A DNA stretch of 64,000 bases from Amphirosellinia nigrospora (lineage: Eukaryota > Ascomycota > Sordariomycetes > Xylariales > Xylariaceae). Location of the stretch: positions 8,876,193 to 8,940,192 of the forward strand of contig SCHM01000001.1 of the NCBI GenBank assembly GCA_004123355.1, given 5' to 3'. Each line of letters starts with the position of its first letter. Within the stretch, counting starts at the first letter, position 1. The notes beneath the pieces are model-generated. The model made no database searches. It was not told the origin of the DNA and saw only the letters and a list, made by a program, of their open reading frames with translations. This document shows, one piece after another, positions 10,890-22,000 of the stretch. A program made the translations under genes and the position numbers.

Positions 10890-12828
10890 ATGGCGACCCC
10901 AAGGGATCGGCCCTATCGACATCGCGGGGTGTTTATTCCGTTCACTAACAACGATAAAGATGAAGAGCAATGGTCGTCTAATGATGACATTCAAAAGGAC
11001 GGATTTATTTTAATCGATTGCATACGGGGAAGGAGGTTTTTATTGTGCAATCTGTATGCACTGAGGAGCTTCTCGTTAATAAAGTGGTGCTAAAATGTAC
11101 TGACGCCATCTCTGGACTCATTCTCCTTTTATGTCTTGTATTAAAAAACATTTTCTGTCTTGAATTTTACTCTATCCCTGCGTTTACAAGTCCCTGTTAT
11201 TTCACGACAACTAACCCCAGACTTCAAAGTCCACCACATAACAGATGGAACGAAGCCCGATCTCAAAATGTCGACCGCGCCAATTGCCCTGGGGCCGCTT
11301 CCAGGGCCTCTCGACGTACGAGGGAGGATGAGGACATATTTTAGCGAGACATTTCTATGGCAATTCCTTGGTGGTACAGCTTATTCAACATATTTTAAGT
11401 CCGTATTCCTTTTATTGTCTTCCTCCCTGGAGGCATGCACTTATTTGGACTATGCAGATATAACGGCACTACCCTGGAACAACTTTTCAGGACTTACAAC
11501 GCCCAATTACGACCTATTCCAGAAAGCTTTTGTGAGTCGAAAATCCAAGCTTCGGTCCTCGTTTATTCCTAGCCACGATACTTGAGAAAGAAAAAAAGAA
11601 AGCACTTGTAGCCCTGGATAGTATTTCATGCTACATATTCACTCACGGCGGGCATTATCATAAAGCTGAAACCATTGAATCATCGCTGACCGGTATTGTG
11701 AAGTATGGCATGTGTTTTTAACCCTTATTGAAGCGGTGAGATACCTACTCAAGGGAATTAAACCCGGTACCGATGATGAGCCTGCCCAGTGGACTCGTGA
11801 GTTAGCTAGAGCTCTATATATTAGGGGAAATCACCAGACGATTGCTTACATTGATGCTTGCAGCGATATATCACCGCGACATTGCGATGAACAACATTTT
11901 TCTTCAATATCCCGAAGGACCGGACCCAGATCCATATCCCGAAATGGGCTTAGAAGAAAATGCATTTCCTGAGGTAGTGCTCGGCGATTTCGGCGAGGGC
12001 GCAATGCATGGGGACGATAACAGTGCATATAACCCAGGTCGTTGGAATTCAGACTTTTTAGAAGAGTGGCAGGATACCTATTCCATATTTGATGTGGTCA
12101 AGGAGCTGGCTACGGCACACATACACGATGACCATTTTCCATACGGTCTACGACCCGACGGGATTCTCTGTAAGTGATTTTACCAGAATACTTTATCATT
12201 TCAGTTTCCACTTCAGAGAAGAAAACAAGATCTACTACATAGACTGTAACCGTAACCCATATGACGCATTCTACTTCAAGACGTATAATGCTCAGCATAT
12301 ATTACTACGCAAGACAACTCACATGTCTGTTAGGTGGCGAGATAAACGGATTCATCGGAGTAGGAGACGTGCCATACTCGGATGAGTTGATCGAAAGGCT
12401 ACAGCGCTGGGAATATCCGAATTGTAGACATCTTTCGATTGACGAGGACCAGGTAAATGCTGCCGGCGAGCGGGTTAATAATTTCGATCTTGTTCCGACC
12501 ATGGACGAGATTGTTGAGAATGCATTACCAATTGCGTTACAAACGGTTCGAAATTTCCGCAGACCTGGGGGTAACGTACCTCGCGATTATTATCAGTGAG
12601 TATTATCCACTTCTCGCCCTCGCTGTCCCCCATGCATTTTGAGGCTCTGTATATGTCACTTGGTAACAACAACTTTACTGCTTTTCTACTTTGGTTGGTT
12701 GCTCTAGGAACACTATCGAAAAAGGTACTTACGACAGTTATTTCCCGACACACATTCGCCTGTCACAGTGTATCAGGCGGCCCTCGCTCGTAACATTCCG
12801 CCTATTCTCCAAAGCTTGGTATAAATAG
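10890..12828 (+). pseudogene. Protein-kinase-like gene (HRD and DFG motifs), introns plus frameshifts
   Basis: Several in-order fragments carry kinase landmarks. The N-terminus begins MATPRDRPYRHRG and reads KDGFILIDC; one base seems lost at about 11020, after which HTGKEVFIVQSVC continues in another frame. Further on are TPDFKVHHITDGTKPDLK (about 11200-11265) and a hinge-like GTTLEQLFRTYNAQLRPIPE (about 11460-11520). VWHVFLTLIEAVRYLLKGI lies at about 11703-11760. The catalytic loop YHRDIAMNNIF lies at 11869-11901 and the metal-binding LGDFGEGA at about 11980-12003. The C-lobe runs on through DVPYSDELIERLQRWEY (about 12369-12419) and NVPRDYY at about 12571-12591, then across an intron to a stop at 12826-12828. 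The family looks like fungal-expanded kinase-like proteins; substrate unknown. HRD Asp and DFG Asp are present, but a clear ATP-binding Lys was not located. Some breaks may be unmodelled introns (for example a GTAAGT donor at 12170), others indels. Confidence 0.65.
12596..12707 (+). other. Last intron of the kinase-like gene
   Basis: Donor GTGAGT at 12596 and acceptor CTCTAG ending at 12707. Splicing completes a Gln codon and continues open sequence (NTIEKGTYDSYFPTHIRLSQ) to the TAG at 12826-12828, whereas the unspliced frame stops at once inside the donor. Confidence 0.65.
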
Positions 12829-13020
12829 TGGTCACATACTGATAGATGCTCTAGGCGGATTGACGTCTCTTGGTCAAAACCACCACGACTTATGCCGGTA
12901 TGTCCTAATCACGCGGTCCCTCTCAACCTCTGAAAAGTTACGACAAAACATGGGCCGATAGAGTGTCTATAATATATAACGTTCAAAATGCTAATTTTTA
13001 TACCTATATAGTATCAATGG

Positions 13021-13972
13021 GTTAGAAGATATTACGGTGAAGGAGATGAACCGAAAGCGGAAGAGGAAGAAGACGAGGACGGGGACGGGGATGGCGGGAA
13101 TGGCGGTGATGGGGATGACGGTGATGGGGATAACGGTGATGGGGATAACGGTGATGGGGATGATGGTGATGGGATGATTCTAACACACAGGGCGGGAATG
13201 ACTCAGGGTTGTGGTTCCGGCCGATGGTAATCAGCAGGCAGATGATGGCCAAGACGACGATTCAATGGACGTTGACGATCAAGGGGACAGCGAAGAAGAC
13301 GAAGAAATCAATGTACAACCTCCATCGTCTTTCAACCATCATAAATGTCCCGAGCCGAATCCTAACTCAATCAGAGCTAAGTTGGGCTCACTTATATCCG
13401 TCGAACAGCAACATCCTGAACTCCGAAAAAAGCACCGAATAGTAATGTTGCATTACCGAAGACCTGTTATGTCAGAAATTAAATGTCCGCCCCCCGTACC
13501 ACTGGCCGGTATCCCGGATTCACCACCTCCCACCCCTCCGCCGGGGGCTCCTATTCCTATCCCACCCGCCCCGTCATCGTCGTCCCTGTCAACATTAGGA
13601 GCGGTCTTCTCACCACCTCCACCACCTTCATCATCTTCATCATCTTCATCATCTTCATCTTCATCTTCTTCATCTTCTTCTTCTTCTTCTTCTTCTTCTT
13701 CTTCTTCTTCTTCTTCTTCTTCTTCTTCTTCTTCTTCTTCGTCATCATCATCGTCATCATCTTCATCATCATCATCAAGCGAGTCGGACACCCCTCCGCC
13801 TGCTACTCAGCCTCCTCGTCCGCCTCGTCCTCCGCCTCCTCCTCCGCCTCCTCCTAGACCTCCCACCCGACGAACGACGCGATTCATACAATGCACAGAC
13901 CACAGCTACAAAGCGATGCGGGCTCGTGAAACTTCTCATTTTGCATATTATTACGCCGATAAAAAAGTCTAG
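13021..13972 (+). CDS. Acidic, poly-Ser and Pro-rich reading frame, one apparent frameshift, start unknown
   Basis: Two overlapping frames read as one low-complexity protein. The first (from about 13034) is Gly/Asp/Glu-rich. The second, from about 13199, reads QADDGQDDDSMDVDDQ, then a globular-looking NPNSIRAKLGSLISVEQQHP, then a Pro-rich stretch, about 60 Ser residues from a TCT/TCA tract, a second Pro/Arg-rich block, and ends ADKKV at 13970-13972. They join if one G is restored in the GGG at 13206-13208. The frame beginning at 13211 opens with GTG directly after a stop, so it is not a real start. An upstream exon at about 12836-12900 (open, followed by GTATGT) may belong to it. The function is unknown; such composition suggests a disordered nuclear protein, which is inference. 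Confidence 0.4.
13077..13178 (+). repeat. Minisatellite with GGTGATGGGGAT-type units
   Basis: Roughly 12-bp units of GGTGATGGGGA(T/A)(G/A)A(C/T) are repeated head to tail and decay towards the edges. In the coding frame they give Gly-Asp-Gly-Asp-Asp/Asn repeats, consistent with repeat-driven growth of an acidic linker. Confidence 0.8.
13627..13783 (+). repeat. TCT/TCA trinucleotide microsatellite (poly-Ser)
   Basis: A central uninterrupted (TCT)n run of about 75 bp (about 13665-13740) is flanked by TCA/TCT/TCG mixtures. It reads as poly-Ser in the second frame. Period 3 keeps the frame, so length changes would alter only the Ser count. The apparent poly-Phe, poly-Glu and poly-Lys frames over it are shadows. 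Confidence 0.9.
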
Positions 13973-16900
13973 CTCTAGCAAAAGCCTTAGAGAGGCAAGA
14001 GGGTTGGGGAAGGAAGCAATACAGTCTTTTATAGTCATGTTCTGGGCGTATTGGTCCGATTCATCTCGTTTCTTAGAACGTAATATGGAAATCAACGTCC
14101 GGTTCATGCCCGCGGCGAGAGTGCTGCCATTTCCCACTGAGAAATCGAATTGCGAGGTTCAATTTTATTGCTTTCGCCAACCAAAAACTGGCGAATGATC
14201 TTCATGGGGGAGCCGGCCAAAGAAGGGGCAAACTATCACTATCGATGGATTTATAGACCCTATATAATGGGAGGATTCTCTCCATAGATACAGAATAACT
14301 GGAGGTGATGGCGTGTACAAAACTGAGATGGGGGTAATCTTATTTAGCTTCGTTTCCTCATCTTCTTCGGTGATGGGGTATACTAGATACGTAAATTTTG
14401 CACTATCGTCTTATTAAATATCAGAGAGTATACATATTAATGCTCAACCACCTAATTATCAGCCAGTGTTTGCATTGTCTCATTCGCCTACTCTTAGCTT
14501 TAACTGTTGTCATCGTATCGTCACTCCGGCCCCTCTGGGAACACAGGATTCTCGACAATTTACGTGATAATAGGTACCATACTACTACACCTGTATATGG
14601 AGATCCTGACAACTATAAAGTTATACTACAGGACGCAATTTAGCCCTGCAATACTATTTGTCAGGCTCCTATGCGATACGCGCCTACTAACAATCCAGGG
14701 ACACACACACGCAATATATTGTGATACTTGTATTGGGGGAGCGTAAGACTCTCGACCTAGCTGTCGCTACAGACTCATGCCGGATTAGGGTAAATCTCAA
14801 CATTACCTTACTTCTGGGTTTGGCGTATAGCGGTTTTGAACCCTAGCCAAAAACTGCTTGCGGCGAAGCAGCGAAATAGCTCACTGGATCGACGCGTAAA
14901 CAAAAAAAAAAACAACTGATTGGATAGAACGAGTATGTGGATATAGCAGGGACAGTAGCGGCTACGAGCCCGTGGCGTGTTTGAGCCTGAAATGTGCTTA
15001 CAGCTGTGTTGTGATGAAGGAGAATTATGTGCAGTAAGTCCCTCAGCTCTGTAGAACCATCCATCAAACCTTTGCAACCGTTGATCTTCTGCGAGGCACA
15101 CCGCTTTAGCAACACAATCGCCGCCTTTACTGCCTCGTTGCTACAAAGGGACTAGGGTTTGTGTACATGGCTGGAAATAACCCATGATTTGCATTAGAAT
15201 CCTCGCCGTCGATAAATGTCGTGATGTACCTTATAGGTCACGACACGAAATGGCCCTGACGTCTGGTAAATCTCAAATATCTAATCATCCTCGGTAGGCA
15301 AGTATCGCCCTGTATAATTCTCTAGAAGAGCGTCATTCTTTGCCCCCGATATTATCATGGGTGATATTTCCTTTGGCGGACTTTCTGGTTAGAAGACGAA
15401 TCTGAGTCAATTCCATGAAGTCTATGACGAGTTTCGGGAAGTCTACAAGTACTTGCCACCAAAAAGCTACCCATTTCCTATCCACTCAGGGCGCGACACC
15501 TCTCCCGCAAGGGCGGAGGGTTAACTCAAATGGGTCGAAGTTCATCATCGAAGATGGTGCGCTATCCGCTGGCCCATGGGCCCCGGGGCCGCTTCTCGGC
15601 GAATGGTACGTGTCTCGATCCCAGCATCAGAGGGTCCCTTGCTGGGGACTCCCCGTTTCAATGATTGATTATCCATCACGTCGCGCAAAGGGGATTGGGG
15701 GGACTCTCATGACGCGCTCTCCACACCCTATCAGCCCCATATACACGCTAGGGCTGCCAGCACTCGTGTGTAAGGTGAGCTGTAAGGTGAGCTTAGACGA
15801 TTTGGCGGCGTGGTACTTCTCGGTAAGTAGTTCGTCCCGTAGCGATGCTGCCTTGATCCGCCCTCAGCTAATTTATTGCTAGCGAGTAAATGTCACCACC
15901 ACACGTTTGACATACAGCCCTTATCCTAGCACCATCAGGCCACTTTTTGATCATCGCTTGATGTTCCTCACTTCCCAGAATTTACCAAGCGTAACTATAT
16001 TTAGAGGGTCTTTTTTAGTTGTTTAATATTAAGGGAACGGCAAATTCCTTGCTTATACTTGTTTATTCGGATATCAATACTCGCGATGTACCTGTGAAAC
16101 CAGCTTCCTTTCCCTCTCTCTAATCTCTCTTCGGCTTTTCATCACTTCTTGTTCTCCTGCTATATGTGTAAAGATTTTATGCCTATAGAATTCCAATTCT
16201 ATTAACATCGCACGCTACATGACACAGAACGTATTGAATTGGCCTGGCTGCTCTCTGCCATAGCCTAAGCGATAATCTACACTAGCTACTAGTCATCCAA
16301 CGCTTCGGGTTTTTTACAATCGAATAGAACGCGCTACGTTAACATAATTTTGAAACTCCACGATATTGTCTTAGAACTAAGAAGCAAGGCTTAGCACTAG
16401 CAGTGATATTTCGACTCCCAAGTGCCAAGTGCCCTCACTAGTAGCACCCCCCTGGCTTCTTTCGGCTTGAGTGTCACCCGCACTACTTGTGAATGACGGT
16501 GTTTCAACCTACTGCAAGTACCTCCTTTCGGAGCCGGGTACCTTCGGGTTACACTCGCAAGATTGGGCTGCCCTAGCGGTTCTGGGAAAGGCTAGGGTGG
16601 CCGTAGAAGGGACAGCAACGCCCACCACGTGGCTGAATGCTCGGTACTTGACTCACCTTGACGGCCCTTGTGACGGAGATGGCGCTAATCGGCGCGTTAG
16701 AAACAAGGAGAGTAATATTTTAGCTCCATCTCTCAACTAGCTCCGGTGAAGTGAGGTACCAACCCTCGGATCCAGGAATGAATACAATAAAATTAATTAT
16801 TTTTCGGCGTAAAATAATAGGCTCCTCTACTGGCGTACAGGCTCGTCGCACACACGATACTTTCACACTGAACGATGCTGCCCGTCTCTTCCTAGATCTA

Positions 16901-18403
16901 GAGATATGTACGCCGAGCACGGCAACGTCGATGGTGTAACGCCGAGTGAAGGCCGGAGAGTTTCTTCTGCTCACGCGTCACGCTTTAGGCTGTGGTTGGA
17001 GGATATCTACACCGGTCGACTGTTTTTTAAATGGGGGCCGTGCCGTGGAAGGAGACACAGGTGACCCTCTCTCGCTCGGATGTATTTTTACCCCTGAGCG
17101 TCATCGCAGCGCCGTTTACTGCCAAGAAATGATATGAAAGGTATGCTGTCATAACCGCCGAAAAACGACGTCGTTTGACCAGGGCTATATAACTCGAAGC
17201 GAAAGATGGCATGCAATAGGCGTTACGGTGGTACGCTCATGTAGGCCTCGCCAGTTGTGATACCTGAGCGGTACCGAGGGCTCTCGAGGACCTCGAATGC
17301 CATCTGTGGGCAAGTATCGCGGGCAAGCGCATGGGGAATCGTCCGCTTGTGACCTCTGAGTTAGTAAACAAATTCTTCTAGAAGACAGCGACCACGGCAG
17401 ATGGTGCTACCTGCTCGCTCGTCACGATCAGCTCTCGCTCTCTATACGTCCGTTCGCGATCCAGCGGCTCGTTTGTATTGGGCGCACAGCTGTGTGTACG
17501 ATTGATCATCTACGAAGAATATCATCTACCACTAGTCCAACGTTGCCTCGTACCATGCACGTCCCGGTGGGCCGCCCGCCTCGAGCTCAACGATCCGCAC
17601 GACATGATAACTCGAGGGAATTTTAGCCGTGTTGCGGAGTGTTCCCTCCACAGCGTGACGGGGAACCGAGTGTGGTCGGTAGATACCCGGGGGACCTGCG
17701 TCGCACGAAAAGCAGCTGTGCAAAGTGGCTGACTGGAATTGCCAAAGAGAGTAATCTATGGAGAGCTGCGACGGCATGAAAAGCAAAAGGGGGCCAGGCA
17801 AGTACCCTTTGTCGTCGACGTCTTGAGGCTCTGCGGCAATGTGTCAATGCACCCCGATGCATGCAAGGATTATGACAGCGGATGCCGTAACTATATCGAA
17901 CGCCAGATGCACAGTCGCGCAGGGTAGGATTGCAGCTGCATGACATTAAGCTAGCGTATCACGTTAACCAGTTAACTAGAAGCTCGTCATTCTCGTCACA
18001 ATATTCTGCTATTAGTTCTCCATACTGGGGTCAATAAAGGGGGCGGGGAAACGACAGCTCATTCGACATTAGACAATTATCTATCAAGTAGTCCCGCTCT
18101 GCGTTGCGGAATGACGGATGGTAATGTTGCATCGTGATCCTCTGGGCCTTCTGTTATCCTTCACCGGCCTCATGTTTAGGTGGTATCGATGCAACTGATC
18201 AATCTCTCCGAATCATCATGTCACCGTGGCCTGTACATCGGCTAGGCACCTCGATGGCTACAATCCGAGTACCGGGTTTAAGAGTCGACGCGTGTTTAGG
18301 ACCGCAATTCCGCCCACCCGTTTCTAATAATGTCGATGGCATATGCACGCAACATGTGACTAGGCGAGATCCTCGATCGATCATCAAGATAACGCATGTG
18401 ATA
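13973..18403. other. Long host segment without a convincing gene
   Basis: Composition is host-like and not RIP-mutated. It has many short frames. The longest, 15415-15882 (155 codons), has no domain I recognise and includes a 12-bp direct duplication (TGTAAGGTGAGC at about 15769-15792). Frames at 16471-16740 and 17478-17732 are equally anonymous. The segment ends exactly at the TA next to the transposon terminus. It may contain relics too diverged to read. Confidence 0.4.
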
Positions 18404-18444
18404 AGTAAAGTGGATACGCCACGGACCGTCCCCTCACGGACCAC
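18404..18444 (+). repeat. Left terminal inverted repeat of a TA-flanked DNA transposon
   Basis: The 41 bp starting AGTAAAGTGGATACG match the reverse complement of 57796-57836 with only two C/T differences. TA lies just outside each end (18402-18403 and 57837-57838), the TSD of Tc1/mariner-pogo elements. The repeat contains two direct ACGGACC words about 16 bp apart, as expected for transposase-binding sites. I assign it to the fungal Fot/pogo type by TIR length and TA target; the transposase is not readable. Confidence 0.75.
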
Positions 18445-18844
18445 TTCACACGTAAATTAATATATGTAACGAAGCCTTTTTTATAATAAATATAACCATA
18501 ATAACCTAGTTTTTGGTGTTTTTAATTTAATATACTTTTTTACTTCCGTTTAGTTTTTTGCTAGTATTTTTTATGCTTTAGTATATTAAAATCGTATTTT
18601 CGTTTTTATAAACTATTTTTTTCGTAAGCAGCGTAAAAACTTTTATATATTATTTATAATAACGAAGCGTTGCTTTATTAAAGGCTTTATTTATTAGCGG
18701 TATAAATATATTTTTATAACTTTTAGCTTTTAAAATAACGATTTTTTACTATAAGTTCGTTAGTTTTTTAGCTTATTAATTAAAAGCTTTCGAAGCTTTT
18801 TTAAACAATAGTTTTTATAGAAACGTTTATAATGCTATATTATT
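18445..18844. mobile_element. DNA transposon, left internal segment (RIPed)
   Basis: About 400 bp between the left terminal repeat and the presumed start of the family-A insertion. It has no readable frame. With 48670-49563 and 57273-57836 it would make an element of about 1.9 kb, the normal size of Fot/pogo elements. The right edge is approximate because the family-A terminus is uncertain. Confidence 0.45.
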
Positions 18845-19070
18845 TAAAGCTAGCTTTTAGTTTATTTTAAGTAGTTTAATAGAGCCCCCAAGGGGTTTGT
18901 GTTACTAGTGGCTTCCCTGCGTAGAGCGCAGGGGGAAGCCACCTAGTAATACCTATATTTAGATAAACAGCTAGCATACTGCTAGTTAGAGAATCTATTA
19001 TTAGATCTATTGTATAGATCTAATAATAGATTTTTTTCTTTAATTAAGTTTTATTTTATAACTTATAATA
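18845..19070. repeat. Family-A terminal repeat, left copy, hairpin-rich (probable LTR)
   Basis: Matches 48445-48669 in direct orientation with mostly C/T and G/A differences. The core begins TGTTACTAGTGGC at 18900 and ends CTTATAATA. It carries three successive hairpins: a long one from TTACTAG and TGGCTTCCC pairing with GGGAAGCCA and CTAGTAA (18902-18949), a small CTAGCA/TGCTAG (18972-18986), and AATCTATTATTAGATCT facing its complement (about 18990-19031). Similarity extends about 55 bp left of the TGTT, so the true LTR start is unclear. I found no matching TSD, so LTR status is inferred. Confidence 0.5.
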
Positions 19071-22000
19071 TTTTTTTTAAAATAATGCTTTATTACGTAG
19101 TTTTATTATAAACATTAAATTATACTAAAAATTATTTGTTTTTAGATTTTTCGAGGTTAAAAAATATTAATTTCCCGGCGGCAATTAGCGCGCGTAATTT
19201 ACACGTATTTATTAATTAAAGCAAGTATTACGTTTTAGCGTTAATTTTTTTATACTTTTATTTTTATACTTTTTGCGAAGCTTTTAAATAAGCTAATTAT
19301 CTAGCCTTAAAAAAGCTTAATAAAACATTTCTATATTTAAATATACTAGTTTTTGCAGCGTAGCTAAAATTATTATAAAGTTATAAACGTTGTAAATTTT
19401 TACTAATTAATTATTTTAAATATCCTAGTTTTATTATAAAGTTTTTAAACGTTTTAGTTCGCTATTAAAGTTTATAAATATACTAGTTTTATTATTAAAA
19501 TATAATTATAAATTATAATATATTTTATTTTATTTTTATTTATATATAGTTTATTTTATTTTAAATTATTATTTATAACGTTATATAAAAATAATAAATC
19601 GTAAAACTAATATAATAATATTTTTTATATATTAATTATTTATTAATTAAACGCTAGTTTATTATAAAAAACTTTTATTTAAAGTTTTTTTTCTTTTAAT
19701 TTTTAGCGTAATAATTATTAGAACAAATATCGTTATTATTAATATAAGCTTTATTAAAAACGTTTATAAATCGTCCGATAATATAATTTAAAAAGTCGAA
19801 ATAAAACAAAAAAAATAAAATTAGCGCAAAAATAATTAAAGCTAATACCGATATTAATAAAGCTCGATTAATAATAATAAATTAAAAGCTTATAAAGTTT
19901 TTATTTAAAAAACTAAACTAATAGCTAGGATTTAACGCTAAAATTATAAATATATTTTTAAAATAATAATAAAATAATAATTTTAAATAAAATTAAATTA
20001 AACTAAATATAAAAAGCTATAAAAAATATTAAATAAATTAACAATAAATTTAATTTAATCGTATAAATAAATTAAAATTTTAACGCTTTTATAAAGTTTT
20101 AAAAAAATCGATATTATATTTTTATTAATGTTTTATTTTTAACTATATTAAACTAGCGAGCTTTTTATAGTATAATAATTAATTTTAATATATAGCTATA
20201 AATAAAAAAAAACAATAATAATGCTTTTACTTTTATTTCCAAATATAATAAACGTATTAATAATACTTTTGCTTTTACTTTTTTTTATTGCCCTAAAAAT
20301 ATTATAAAAAACGCTAAAATATATTTTTTAATCGAAATAAATAATAATAATAATAATAAAAATAATAACAATAAAACAGCAATAAAAAAACAAATAACTT
20401 TAATAACGATTTAAATTTATTAAGTAGCGAAGCTAGTTTTAGCAGCTATAGCTATAATAATAAACGTTATTATTATAAAACTTTATTTTTAATTATATTT
20501 ACGGTAAAAAATATTTATAAAATTAAACATAAAAATATTAAAGTTTTAAACTCTAATTAAAACGACCTAAAAAATAAAAAATTATTATAAATAAAAAAAT
20601 ATTATTTATATAAATACGTATATATTTTCCCGATATATTTAAACTATATATAAGCTTAATAATATAAAATTATTAAATAATAGCTAAATTTTAAAACTAT
20701 TTAACTATTTTTTTATAAGTTTTATTTTTTATAATAAATAATAAAATTAAATTTACTAATCGTTATATTTAGCAAAAAGCAAGCTTAAGCTTAATATTTA
20801 AAAAGCTAAAAAAACGTTTTAAAATATGCCCTAAGTACGCTATAAAAAGTTCTTCGAAAATAATTTTTTTTTTTTAATATAGCATAAAATAAAACATATT
20901 TATTTAATTTGTTTAATATAAGCTATAATATATTATAAAAATAAAACTTTAGCGCAAAATAATTCTAATTAATAAAGTATTATAAAAATATCCGCGATTA
21001 ATAAGTTAAAATAATCGTTAATTATATCCGTTTATTAAAAAAAAAAAATATATTAAATAAATATATAAAAAAAATTAATAAAGCGCGCTATAAATTAAAA
21101 CAAAAAACAGAATATAAGTTTTTAAACGTTAAACTTTTTTATAACTATTTAAAAATAATAATAAAAACCTTTAAAATTTACGTCCTAAATATAATAATAT
21201 TATAAATATTTTAATTATTATTAATTAAAAAGTAAATATTAATTTTACTATAAATATATTATTATTCTAATAATAAATATAATAAATAATATAATAACAA
21301 TTATAATAAAGATCGCAGCTATTATAAAAAATAATAAAAAAAATGCTTATAAAAACAAAAAACGTAATAATAAAAATAAAAAACATAACGGTAGTTATAA
21401 CAGTAGCCAAAACTGTAGCTACAACTATAACCGTAACTATAGCTGCAACTATAGCTATAACTATAGTAGCAATTATAAGCATTATTATAATAAAAAATAC
21501 AATAGCTATTACAGCGTATATTAAGCTAATAACGCACGTTTAAATAAAAAAAAATTTAAATATAATATTAATAGAAAATATTATAATAATAGTATTTTTA
21601 TTATATATTTAGTTTAGCTTTTATTTGTTATAAATATTATAAAAATATAAATTATTTAATATTTTTATTTTATATATATAAAAATATAAGCTATATATTT
21701 TATTAAAACATATAGCGTATATTAATATTTTTTATTTATTATTTTTAAACGATATATATATAAAATTATATTTAAATATTATTTTTATAAAATAAATTTT
21801 TCCGATATTTAAGCTAGTATAAATTAGCTAAAAAAGTATAGTTAAAAAATAAATATTTTTAACGATAATTTATTATTTATATAAAATAATTAAATAAATC
21901 TTTAAGTTAAAAATACTTATATTTAAAGCGCTAAATACAGACATATAATAAAGCTTTACGTTTAAACTATACGTATTTTTATTTTATATACGCGTTTTGC

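Noticed and set aside
13022-13252. His/Pro-rich minus-strand protein
   Set aside because: Antisense reading of the GGTGATGGGGAT minisatellite.
13453-13857. Poly-Glu, poly-Phe and poly-Lys frames
   Set aside because: Alternative readings of the TCT microsatellite; only the Ser frame continues into non-repeat sequence on both sides.
15415-15882. 155-codon frame as a gene
   Set aside because: No domain, no relation to introns or neighbours, and no sign of coding constraint; left as unassigned.
21267-21543. Overlapping hydrophobic frames on both strands
   Set aside because: Both read the same RIPed low-complexity tract (Ile/Val/Ala/Thr); openness follows from the repeat pattern, not coding.
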